Notes: generated from the sequence alone by a model not told the origin. A stretch of DNA of 7,134 bases from Dehalococcoidia bacterium (GCA_030627025.1 DAOUSX010000049.1:1-7134); one strand, 5' to 3'; shown: positions 1 through 6,190, counted from the stretch's first letter. Program-made: numbers and translations.

Positions 1-1
1 A

Positions 2-76
2 GCTATCGGGCTTATATTCATCCTCTTTGTCCTTCTTGCACTGCCCCTGGCCTGCACGCATCATATCGTAAGCGCC
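2..76 (+). other. Signal peptide core and cleavage region (partial)
   Basis: The first codons in frame with the FN3 gene encode AIGLIFILFVLLALPLA, a typical hydrophobic core. It is followed by CTHHIVSA and then NDSAGG. A signal peptidase I cut after Val-Ser-Ala (residue 25) fits the small-residue rule at −3/−1. The Cys at residue 18 has Pro-Leu-Ala before it, a poor lipobox, so a lipoprotein is less likely. The initiator Met and basic n-region must lie a few codons beyond the left edge. Confidence 0.75.
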
Positions 77-1549
77 AATGATTCGGCTGGAGGCAGCTTT
101 ACGGTGGATACGACGCCGCCGGCAAATGTTACCGACCTATCAGTAAGCGCTGCAACCACTCATTCTCTCACCTTAACCTGGACCGCGCCGGGAGATGATG
201 GCAACAACGGGACTGCCGCCGAGTATGACATCAGATATGCTACCTCTAACATCGATAACGAAACCTGGGAATTTGCCATTCAAGCAACCGGTGAGCCGGC
301 ACCGGAACCAGCGGGTTCAAACGAAACATTTGTGATTGGTGGGCTTGCTTCCGCCACCACATATTACTTCGCCCTAAAAACGGGGGATGATGCTGGCAAC
401 TGGGCTAATTTGTCCAATATCGCCCATGGAGCCACGCTGAGAAGCGGTGGAGGTGGTGGAGGTCCAAGCCCCGTCTACTTCACGGTTGATTTTCTGGGTA
501 AGCTTACCACCGTGCCCCTGAGTTGGGACGGAAGTCTGGCAGTTCCCTTGTTGGCAACCAGCCCTGATGGCACAGCCAGCCTGAAGATAGATAAGGGCAC
601 GAAGGTGCTGGACGCTGCTGGCAAACCCGTGGATGAAATAATTATAAGAGTGGTCCATAACCCGCCTTTGCTCCCATCCAATACCATGGTAATTGGCACT
701 ATCAATAGCCTCACCTCTTACGACATTACCTTCGATAAACCAGCTACGCTAACCCTTGGCTTCTCCCACTCTGAAGTGCCTGAAGGTGCTTTATCACTAA
801 CCATGGTTTATGGCTCAGAAACAAGCTGGAGCGAGGTAGAGGTAGAGTGGGTTAGCATTGGTGGATTAGAAGCCCTGAGTGCCAAGATAAATCACACGGG
901 CATGTTTGCCATCTTTGCCGAGATGGTATCCTTCTCAGAGTTGGAAATAGGATATATGGGGCAAAAAGTTATCTCGGGGAACATCACCATGGATGGCTTT
1001 CTGATGCAGGCCCTGGAATTTACCATTCAAAATGGAAATGGAGAGCTATATTTTAGCCTTCAAGAGGGGACAAGGATGCTGAATCGTGAAGGCAAGCCAC
1101 CAGCCATGATTATGATAGACCCCGTTACACCATCAGAGCTTCCTCCTTCACCATCTAATGATTCGGTAATCCTGATGCCCTTCAGCATTCACCCTGACCT
1201 TGCCATCGACCCAATAATGAAGGTGACAATCCATTATGACGAGGGGGAGCTGGGCGATGGCATTAACGGAGAGGATTTGGTCCTTGCCTACTATGATGAG
1301 GCAAGGGAGAAATGGGTGACGCTGCCCACTGAAGTAGATGTAGAGGCTAACACGGTTATCGCCTGGGTTAGTCACACCAGCATATTCGCCATTCTTAGTA
1401 ACATAGCAGGTGAATTAGATGAATTCCCGTGGTGGTGGATTGTTGGGGGTGTCCTTGGTATCGCCCTGCTGGCATTCCTAATCAGGCACCGAATCAGGTC
1501 CCGTCCTGCTGCAAAGCCAGACGCAAGTCAGACACGGCTAACCAAATAG
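2..1549 (+). CDS. Surface-anchored FN3 protein with two tandem beta modules (5' end missing)
   Basis: The reading frame is open to the left edge, so the true start lies outside; the window holds 515 residues. In order: a hydrophobic signal-like segment (residues 2-17), a fibronectin type III domain (about 36-145, with the DTTPPANVTDL opening, a central TW and a GLxxxTTYYFALKTGDxAGNWxxLSN end), six glycines (149-154), two tandem copies of a roughly 155-residue module, then a C-terminal membrane segment (about 477-494, starting WWW) and a basic tail rich in Arg and Lys. The layout predicts an exported protein with its bulk outside the cell and a short cytoplasmic tail. FN3 domains usually serve adhesion or spacing; no catalytic motif is visible, so the function is unknown. 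A GTG at 104 is not the start, because the signal segment is encoded upstream in the same frame. I am sure of the frame and FN3 domain, not of the role. Confidence 0.9.
   Translation, partial: AIGLIFILFVLLALPLACTHHIVSANDSAGGSFTVDTTPPANVTDLSVSAATTHSLTLTWTAPGDDGNNGTAAEYDIRYATSNIDNETWEFAIQATGEPAPEPAGSNETFVIGGLASATTYYFALKTGDDAGNWANLSNIAHGATLRSGGGGGGPSPVYFTVDFLGKLTTVPLSWDGSLAVPLLATSPDGTASLKIDKGTKVLDAAGKPVDEIIIRVVHNPPLLPSNTMVIGTINSLTSYDITFDKPATLTLGFSHSEVPEGALSLTMVYGSETSWSEVEVEWVSIGGLEALSAKINHTGMFAIFAEMVSFSELEIGYMGQKVISGNITMDGFLMQALEFTIQNGNGELYFSLQEGTRMLNREGKPPAMIMIDPVTPSELPPSPSNDSVILMPFSIHPDLAIDPIMKVTIHYDEGELGDGINGEDLVLAYYDEAREKWVTLPTEVDVEANTVIAWVSHTSIFAILSNIAGELDEFPWWWIVGGVLGIALLAFLIRHRIRSRPAAKPDASQTRLTK
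473..1402 (+). repeat. Tandem duplicated protein module (two copies, about 155 residues each)
   Basis: Copy one spans about 473-925 and copy two about 926-1402. Both carry the same ordered landmarks: a Leu-rich strand ending in [KQ][ED]GT[KR][VM]L followed by [AE]GKP and a strand of alternating Ile; an IT/VT strand before a Glu-Gly or Glu-Leu turn; a strand with [MA]xY ending in W[SV]; and a last strand in which H-T-[GS]-[MI]-F-A-I occurs in both. The copies are diverged in protein and not recognisable as a DNA repeat, so the duplication is old. The spacing of the 'GT.[VM]L....GKP' segment recalls ZU5-like beta-sandwich modules, but that is only a resemblance. Confidence 0.75.
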
Positions 1550-1579
1550 TAAATTATATCGCTGAACGTCTCTTGAATA

Positions 1580-1597
1580 AGCTATACTTTAATAGCT
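1580..1597. repeat. Small inverted repeat in the intergenic gap
   Basis: AGCTAT and ATAGCT form 6-bp arms around a 6-nt loop, between the surface-protein gene and the membrane-anchored gene. The stem has only two G-C pairs and no T run follows, so it is a poor terminator. It overlaps a TATACT (1583-1588), and a perfect TATAAT lies just downstream at 1608-1613, but neither has a good −35 element at standard spacing. The rest of the 87-bp gap shows nothing else I can support. Confidence 0.25.
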
Positions 1598-1636
1598 CCA
1601 TAATGTTTATAATAAAAGAACTTCGTATCTAAAGAA

Positions 1637-2257
1637 ATGGATTGGGAGAGCATAATCAGCCTTATAATTGCCATTTTGGTGGTAATTGCCTTTCCTTTAG
1701 CCTTTCGCAGGAGAAAGAAGGCAAGCATCCAGAAGGGAGAGGAGCTTTGCCAGCATCTTGAAGAGATGGGGGTGAAGGCTTCGTTGGTAGAAAAGGGCAG
1801 TGACAAGGAGAAAATAGGGCTAAGCCGTATCTCAGGGCAAAAGTCAGAGGGAATCATTGCGCTACAGGATAAGAATATAGACTCCATAAATATCATCAGC
1901 GCCGCCAGTCAGTATGGCACAAACTATTTCCTCGATTACCTGGTGAAGAGCTCAAACATTACGGCGAACCGAATAGTAAAAAAAACCAGGCTGACGGTAA
2001 AGAAAAGCCTTATCCTATGGGGCAAGGCGGTAGCTATGGAATGGAAGGGAGATAAATCGTTAGCTCAGAGCCTCAATTTCGATTACCGCCTCAAAGACAG
2101 ACTGTTGCAGCGTGATGTCACCGGTCTAAGGGGAAGCATCGGGATCTTCCCTGAGCCAAAACATGGATACACCAGAATAAGAACTGGTCACTCTCTTCCT
2201 TCCCCCGAGATATTCGAAGTATTGGATATCATTGCCAGGCACATCAAGTCATGGTGA
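1637..2257 (+). CDS. Unrecognised protein with N-terminal membrane anchor
   Basis: This encodes 206 residues I cannot assign to a family. Residues 5-23 (SIISLIIAILVVIAFPLAF) form a membrane segment immediately followed by RRRKK. With acidic residues before it and the basic cluster after, the positive-inside rule puts the N-terminus outside and the remaining roughly 180 residues in the cytoplasm. The soluble part is mixed alpha/beta in appearance, with basic patches around residues 110-125 (VKKTRLTVKK) and a C-terminal amphipathic stretch ending in Trp. There are no obvious catalytic or metal motifs. The ATG at 1637 is favoured because the anchor starts right after it, but the site upstream (AAAGAA) is a weak ribosome binding site. 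The gene follows the surface-protein gene by 87 bp on the same strand; co-transcription is possible but not shown. Confidence 0.8.
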   Translation: MDWESIISLIIAILVVIAFPLAFRRRKKASIQKGEELCQHLEEMGVKASLVEKGSDKEKIGLSRISGQKSEGIIALQDKNIDSINIISAASQYGTNYFLDYLVKSSNITANRIVKKTRLTVKKSLILWGKAVAMEWKGDKSLAQSLNFDYRLKDRLLQRDVTGLRGSIGIFPEPKHGYTRIRTGHSLPSPEIFEVLDIIARHIKSW

Positions 2258-2280
2258 CCTCGATAACAGGATTGTCAGGA

Positions 2281-2309
2281 TAGTCATAAAAGAGATTAGT
2301 TGGTAAAAT
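2281..2309 (+). promoter_or_regulatory. Candidate extended −10 promoter for the transglutaminase-like gene
   Basis: TAGTCA (2281-2286, 4 of 6 matches to the −35 consensus) is separated by 17 bp from TAAAAT (2304-2309, 5 of 6 to the −10 consensus). A TGg immediately before the latter makes an extended −10. Transcription would start near 2316, leaving about 70 nt of leader. This is the only credible element in the 129-bp gap; no RNA gene or terminator is seen there. Confidence 0.35.
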
Positions 2310-2371
2310 GTGGTACCAGGTGTGAGCTACGGGTAAGGGCGTATATTATTTACAAATTGAAGTAGCGATTT

Positions 2372-2376
2372 GGAAG
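2372..2376 (+). promoter_or_regulatory. Ribosome binding site of the transglutaminase-like gene
   Basis: GGAAG sits 10 nt before the ATG at 2387. It is modest in strength but within the usual range, and it supports this start. Confidence 0.5.
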
Positions 2377-2386
2377 CAAATAAATC

Positions 2387-3034
2387 ATGGAAGTATATCT
2401 GAAGCCAACCCCGGTAATCGATTGTGACGCTTCTCCCGTGAGAGAAAAAGCCCAGAATTTAACCGGAGATAAAGAAAACGATGTGGAGAAGGCGAAGGCG
2501 CTTTTCTACTTCGTCAGGGACGAGATCAAGTATAATCCCTATGTGCTACACAATCTTGCTGAACATAATAAGGCAAGTGCCACTCTGAATAGGGGAGAGG
2601 GATACTGTGTTCAAAAGGCGATACTCCTCGCTACACTAGCACGAGCTGTGGGAATCCCAGCTCGCCTTGGATTTGCTGATATACGCAACTATATTGTCCC
2701 TCAAAAATTGATGGAGCTGATGCATGGGATTAACCTTTTTATCTATCATGGCTATTGTGAGCTATATATAGACCAAAAATGGGTTAAAGCTACACCGGCG
2801 TTCGACCTGCAAATGTGTCAAGAACATCATATCATTCCAGTGGAGTTTGATGGCAAGAACCATGCCACTTTCCACCGCTACAACCAGGAGGGAAAACTAC
2901 ATATTGAGTATGTCTGCGATTATGGTCATTACCCTGACCTTCCATTGGAAGAGATGCTCGAAGCTCGCGTAAAGGTTTATGGTCCTGAGTATCTAACAAT
3001 ACAGGAAAATTTCGCTAATCTAAACCCTGGCTAA
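2387..3034 (+). CDS. Cytoplasmic transglutaminase-like protein
   Basis: This 215-residue protein has the core of the transglutaminase/peptidase superfamily. A helix with FYFVRDEIKYNPY (40-52) precedes the catalytic segment GEGYCVQKAILLATLARAVGIPARLGF, with Cys74 as the likely nucleophile at the start of the long helix. His121 (in YHGYCELYID) is the likely catalytic His, and WVKATPAFD (132-140) corresponds to the strand that normally supplies the acid. The usual W-x-x-x-D-P is here W-V-K-A-T-P, with Asp140 a few residues later, so the third triad member is shifted or replaced. There is no signal peptide or membrane segment, unlike many bacterial relatives that work outside the cell. Superfamily members act as cysteine proteases, amidases or crosslinkers; the substrate here is unknown. 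The gene ends 14 bp from the convergent aldolase gene. Confidence 0.88.
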   Translation: MEVYLKPTPVIDCDASPVREKAQNLTGDKENDVEKAKALFYFVRDEIKYNPYVLHNLAEHNKASATLNRGEGYCVQKAILLATLARAVGIPARLGFADIRNYIVPQKLMELMHGINLFIYHGYCELYIDQKWVKATPAFDLQMCQEHHIIPVEFDGKNHATFHRYNQEGKLHIEYVCDYGHYPDLPLEEMLEARVKVYGPEYLTIQENFANLNPG

Positions 3035-3048
3035 TACCCAAAAACAAT

Positions 3049-4026
3049 CTAATAACGCCGATGCCAGCTTTCATCCACATCGCTGGCTTCAAGCCTAGCA
3101 TGCCACGGAGTCCCACAAGCGTTTGCTAACTCGGCCAGGCTTTCAAGCCTGCTGACCACGGTGGTCTCCAGGAATTCCAATCTTTCCTCACGGGACTTTA
3201 ACTGAGTGGCTTCCTGCCACAAAGCACGCCCAGCAAGGAAGCCCGAGGCTCCAGCCCGGCAGGCTAGCTCCACCTCCTGATAGAAGAGTTCGAAATTAAC
3301 ACCGGCGCTCAAGATAACCCAGGGAACCTGACTTGCTTCATTAAGCTGATGGCAAAGGTCTGATAGCCTACCTTTATCTTTCTCATATTCAAAATCGGCT
3401 GGAAATTCGGCTTTGAGAACATCAATGGGCAGAGCAGTAATTTGTTTTGCTGTTTCAACTACTAACTTCGGCTTTACTTTGGCAAAATCCTCAGGACTAG
3501 CTTCCTTATTAGCCACCCGGTAACTTACCGGTTCAACCACGAAAGGTATGTCTTCTGCGATACAATCAGCAGCCAGCTTCTGCACCGTATTTAGTTGCTT
3601 TGGGGCGACATCGACATCAGGGCGATAGTAAAGCAAGAGCTTGGCTGCTGTGGCTCCCATTTTCCTTATCTTTTTTACATCCCACTCAGGCAACAAATTG
3701 GTGACTCTCGCCTCTGCTTCGCCAGAATAGCCACTTTCCTCCAGGCTGACCAGTAATCCTGTTGTTTTAGGAATAGCTCCAGCGGCGATTGCCTGTGCAG
3801 CACCATAAATGGGGTCAAGCAGGATAGCGGTGGCATGTGGGGTCAAAACTCGACACAGGTCTAGCTTGAAATCAACCATCTCTTGATAGCCAGCGCCTTG
3901 GGATTGTCCAGCGGAAAGCATCTTCATCAATGAGCCCCTGTGGTCAAGGGCACACATCGCCATTATCCCCCCCTCGTTGGCTAATTGCTGCAACCCTCTT
4001 ATTTTGCCTATGGATAGCTTTTTCAT
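3049..4026 (-). CDS. lacD: LacD-type class I aldolase (tagatose/fructose bisphosphate aldolase)
   Basis: This 325-residue protein matches the tagatose 1,6-bisphosphate aldolase family, which cleaves the ketose bisphosphate to dihydroxyacetone phosphate and glyceraldehyde 3-phosphate through a lysine Schiff base, without metal. Visible landmarks are CALDHRGSL (Asp28), LLDPIYG (69-75), AAKLLLYYRP (Lys129), FVVEPVSY (Glu165) and DVLKAEFPAD, whose Lys205 aligns with the Schiff-base lysine of characterised LacD enzymes. A C-terminal AGASGFLAGRALWQEA segment fits the phosphate-binding end of the TIM barrel. Length is that of the family. It is the second gene after pfkA, 4 bp downstream. No lactose or tagatose genes are in view, and LacD enzymes are known for loose stereospecificity, so a role as the cell's fructose bisphosphate aldolase is a reasonable inference. 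The symbol denotes the family, not proven tagatose use. Confidence 0.9.
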   Translation of the reverse strand: MKKLSIGKIRGLQQLANEGGIMAMCALDHRGSLMKMLSAGQSQGAGYQEMVDFKLDLCRVLTPHATAILLDPIYGAAQAIAAGAIPKTTGLLVSLEESGYSGEAEARVTNLLPEWDVKKIRKMGATAAKLLLYYRPDVDVAPKQLNTVQKLAADCIAEDIPFVVEPVSYRVANKEASPEDFAKVKPKLVVETAKQITALPIDVLKAEFPADFEYEKDKGRLSDLCHQLNEASQVPWVILSAGVNFELFYQEVELACRAGASGFLAGRALWQEATQLKSREERLEFLETTVVSRLESLAELANACGTPWHARLEASDVDESWHRRY

Positions 4027-4027
4027 A

Positions 4028-4033
4028 CTCCTA
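4028..4033 (-). promoter_or_regulatory. Shine-Dalgarno merged with the pfkA stop codon
   Basis: Read on the minus strand, TAGGAG contains the pfkA stop (TAG) and a good AGGAG, which ends only 1 nt before the aldolase ATG. That spacing is much shorter than optimal for new initiation. It suggests translational coupling, with ribosomes finishing pfkA restarting on the aldolase gene. Confidence 0.55.
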
Positions 4034-4999
4034 AGCAGCTAATATCCTCATTAATTGTAGTAAGCTACTATCCATCGCTTTCTTTCTGGTATAAGTTTCC
4101 TCTAAAGGTGTAAGGGCTATTTCACCCTTTAGCTCTCCAACCATAAAGCCCGATTTGTCCTCAGCTAAAGCATCTACAGCTGCTGCTCCAAGTTTGCTGG
4201 CTAAAATCCTATCTCTAGCTGTTGGCGAGCCACCCCTCTGAATGTGTCCTAAGACACAAACACGGTAATCTAGCCTCAACCTTTCCCATACCTGTTGAGC
4301 AACTTGAAACACACCTCCCGCTTCATCCCCTTCAGCAACTACCACTATACTTGACTTTTTCCCCTTCTCGAAATTACGCCTTATGTTGAGGCAAAGTTCC
4401 TCTATCTTCGTCTTCGTTTCTGGTATCAAAATGTCTTCAGCTCCGCCGGCAATCCCTACATCCAGGGCTATGAAGCCTCTGTTCCTCCCCATAACCTCCA
4501 CGAAAAAGGGGCGCTGCAAAGACCCTGCGGTATCCCTGATTTTATCTATTGCCTCCAATGCTGTATTCACCGCAGTATCAAAACCAATGGCATAATCAGT
4601 GCCATAAACATCGTTATCTATGGTGCCAGGAATTCCAATTACCTTTATATCACCTGCTTTAGCTAATGCCACCCCAGCGCGAAAAGTGCCATCCCCACCT
4701 ATAGGAATCAGACCTTCAATCCCCTCCTTGCGTAAAACCTGGACTGCTTTGTTAACTCCCTCCTCAGTCTTCATCTCTTCGCATCGCCCTGACTCCAAGA
4801 AGGTGCCTCCACGCTGGATGATGTTTGCCACTGACCTGGGAGTTAACCCTATCAAATCCCTTTCCAGCAAGCCACAATATCCCCGCCGAATCCCCATTAC
4901 CTCCAATTTATAGCTTGCGGCACAGCGGACTATCGCCCTGATGCAGGCATTCATGCCTGGAGCATCACCACCGCTGGTTAACACACCAATTTTCTTCAC
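4031..4999 (-). CDS. pfkA: ATP-type 6-phosphofructokinase
   Basis: Converts fructose 6-phosphate and ATP to fructose 1,6-bisphosphate in the cytoplasm, the committing step of glycolysis. From the GTG at 4999 the protein is 322 residues, close to the 320 of E. coli PfkA, and begins MKKIGVLTSGGDAPGMN as the family does. The nucleotide site has IGGDGT (Gly104) and the catalytic loop PGTIDND (Gly125, Asp128 as base). Gly rather than Asp at the first site and Gly rather than Lys before TIDND indicate ATP rather than pyrophosphate as phosphoryl donor. MGRNRG (170-175) and GHIQRGGSP bind the sugar phosphate. Arg21, Arg25 and Arg55, which match effector-site arginines of E. coli PfkA, are kept, so ADP/PEP control is plausible. 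A TTG at 5023 would add eight residues but lies inside the −10 box. The gene shares an operon with the aldolase. Confidence 0.96.
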   Translation of the reverse strand: MKKIGVLTSGGDAPGMNACIRAIVRCAASYKLEVMGIRRGYCGLLERDLIGLTPRSVANIIQRGGTFLESGRCEEMKTEEGVNKAVQVLRKEGIEGLIPIGGDGTFRAGVALAKAGDIKVIGIPGTIDNDVYGTDYAIGFDTAVNTALEAIDKIRDTAGSLQRPFFVEVMGRNRGFIALDVGIAGGAEDILIPETKTKIEELCLNIRRNFEKGKKSSIVVVAEGDEAGGVFQVAQQVWERLRLDYRVCVLGHIQRGGSPTARDRILASKLGAAAVDALAEDKSGFMVGELKGEIALTPLEETYTRKKAMDSSLLQLMRILAA

Positions 5000-5006
5000 T
5001 TTCCAG

Positions 5007-5013
5007 CTCCTTT
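5007..5013 (-). promoter_or_regulatory. Ribosome binding site that decides the pfkA start
   Basis: AAAGGAG on the minus strand is followed by 7 nt (CTGGAAA) and then the GTG at 4999. This is near-ideal spacing and makes that GTG the start. Confidence 0.8.
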
Positions 5014-5022
5014 CACCTGGCA

Positions 5023-5031
5023 ATTATAGCA
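5023..5031 (-). promoter_or_regulatory. Extended −10 promoter of the pfkA-aldolase operon
   Basis: On the minus strand the sequence is TGcTATAAT, a full consensus extended −10. The only −35-like match is TTCTGA (5047-5052), 18 bp upstream with 3 of 6 matches, as expected for a promoter that relies on the TG extension. Transcription would begin near 5016, giving a leader of about 17 nt that just includes the ribosome binding site. The predicted strength fits a housekeeping glycolytic operon. Confidence 0.65.
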
Positions 5032-5069
5032 CCTTCTCTAGCCTAATCAGAACTTGCTAACCTGAACAG

Positions 5070-5098
5070 TTTAGCTTACCCTCCAATAGTGGTATTAT
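5070..5098 (+). promoter_or_regulatory. Candidate promoter of the phosphoesterase-ATPase operon
   Basis: TTTAGC (5070-5075, 3 of 6 to the −35 consensus) is followed after 17 bp by TATTAT (5093-5098, 5 of 6 to the −10 consensus), preceded by TGg. The start point would be near 5104, about 28 nt before the ATG. A GCTAA/TTAGC inverted repeat with 5-bp arms (5056-5060 and 5071-5075) overlaps the −35; it may be chance. The ATG at 5132 has AGGAA at 5123-5127 with 4 nt between. Confidence 0.45.
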
Positions 5099-5131
5099 TT
5101 TTGAAATTAGAATCCAAGGAACAGGAATTCT

Positions 5132-6190
5132 ATGGTTAAGATACTCCATACCGCCGATATTCACCTGAGAGAATACAAAGACGAAAGGTGGGAAGCCCTC
5201 GAAGAACTTGTCGAAATTGGCAAGAAAAACGAGGTAGACATCTTCACAATATGCGGCGACCTTTTTGACAAAGATGTCGATGCCGAGAACCTGAGACCAA
5301 AGATAAGGGAAGTTTTCTCCAACATACCCTTTAAGGTTCTGATAATTCCTGGCAATCACGATGCTGATTCCTATAAAGGGGGCATGTATTTTGGTGAGGA
5401 TGTATTTATTCTAACTGGCTCGCCATTCGAATATGGCGATGTAAGAATAGTCGGGGTGCCTTTCGAGCCAATACAAGGGCAAAATCTTCTCGGGAAAATT
5501 CGAGCCTTAAAGGAAACTCTGACGTTAGATAAGAAAAACATCTTGCTATGCCATGGAGAGCTTCTGGATGTCTTTTTCTCTAGAGCGGATTTTGGAGCCG
5601 AGGGCGAGGAAAGATACATGCCATTCAAGCTGTCTTACTTTGAGGGATTGAATATTGACTACGTGCTCGCCGGTCATTTCCACTCAAGATTTGATGTGTG
5701 GCAGTTAAAAGATGGTGGTTACTTTGCTTACTCCGGTTCACCTGTTTCAATTACCAAAAGAGAAACGGGACAAAGGAAGGTTAACCTGTTTGAAGTTGGT
5801 AACTCTCCCACTGAATATCCACTTGATACATTCAACTACCAAGAAATAACCATAGAGCTTGACCCTTTCAGAGACGAAGACGTCCTCAGGGTGGTGCAAG
5901 AGCGCTTCGAGAACCTACACCCCAGAGCATCTGCTATCCTGACTGTTAAGGGATATGTTAATAGTGAAAAGATTCAGATGACGGAGCAAGATATCGTGTC
6001 TCAAATAAAGGGAATAACCAAGGGCAAATGCGCCGAAGAGCACTACGAGCTCAGCGACATCTCTAGAATACTCGGAAATGACTTATTCAAAAGCTTCACG
6101 AATAAGGTTAAGCAGGGTGATTATACTGAAGAAGAGGAGAGGCAGTTGCAAGACATTGCCATCAAAGCAATGATGCAAGCAGGATTATGA
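5132..6190 (+). CDS. SbcD/Mre11-like DNA exonuclease subunit (calcineurin-type phosphoesterase)
   Basis: This 352-residue protein has the five motifs of two-metal phosphoesterases in order: DIHL (Asp9, His11), GDLFD (Asp43), GNHD (Asn75, His76), CHGE (His141) and GHFHS (His182, His184), followed by SGSP (201-204). These residues bind two metal ions, usually manganese in the Mre11/SbcD family, and cut the DNA backbone. The nuclease domain covers about residues 1-240, and the rest resembles the capping and partner-binding part, ending in a charged helical region (EEEERQLQDIAIKAMMQ). It is somewhat shorter than E. coli SbcD (400). It overlaps the next gene by ATGA, and that gene encodes an SbcC/Rad50-like ATPase, which supports a nuclease-ATPase complex acting on DNA ends or hairpins. 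It may be closer to the Bacillus YhaO type than to SbcD proper. Family certainty is high; subfamily is not settled. Confidence 0.92.
   Translation: MVKILHTADIHLREYKDERWEALEELVEIGKKNEVDIFTICGDLFDKDVDAENLRPKIREVFSNIPFKVLIIPGNHDADSYKGGMYFGEDVFILTGSPFEYGDVRIVGVPFEPIQGQNLLGKIRALKETLTLDKKNILLCHGELLDVFFSRADFGAEGEERYMPFKLSYFEGLNIDYVLAGHFHSRFDVWQLKDGGYFAYSGSPVSITKRETGQRKVNLFEVGNSPTEYPLDTFNYQEITIELDPFRDEDVLRVVQERFENLHPRASAILTVKGYVNSEKIQMTEQDIVSQIKGITKGKCAEEHYELSDISRILGNDLFKSFTNKVKQGDYTEEEERQLQDIAIKAMMQAGL

Noticed and set aside
50..58. Lipobox around Cys18 of the surface protein
   Set aside because: The residues before Cys are Pro-Leu-Ala, lacking Leu at −3 and a small residue at −2, while a good signal peptidase I site follows; a C-terminal anchor also makes lipidation unnecessary.
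374..714. Two minus-strand open frames under the FN3 gene
   Set aside because: Both are shadows of the strongly supported FN3/module frame and show no domain features.
1582..1896. Minus-strand open frame of about 104 codons opposite the anchored-protein gene
   Set aside because: It lies over the better-supported + strand gene, its Ser/Phe/Leu-rich product looks like antisense translation, and it has no ribosome site I would trust.
2311..2318. Perfect 8-bp palindrome TGGTACCA in the gap before the transglutaminase-like gene
   Set aside because: A single short palindrome is expected by chance, and no second copy is seen near other promoters.
3018..3060. Possible bidirectional terminator between the convergent genes
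   Set aside because: Only 14 bp separate the stops and no GC-rich stem with flanking T or A runs can be drawn; termination may be factor-dependent or lie within the facing genes.
3961..3973. Internal aldolase start: a G-rich tract just before an in-frame ATG (residue 22) looks like a strong ribosome site
   Set aside because: Starting there would remove the N-terminal helix that LacD-family proteins have before the A-x-D-x-RG motif; the tract encodes conserved-looking Gly residues.
4383..4913. Plus-strand open frames opposite pfkA
   Set aside because: They are antisense to highly conserved PfkA motifs and rich in Pro/Ser as expected of shadows.
5057..5628. Minus-strand open frames opposite the phosphoesterase gene
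   Set aside because: They overlap the metal-binding motifs of the real gene on the other strand and have no independent support.
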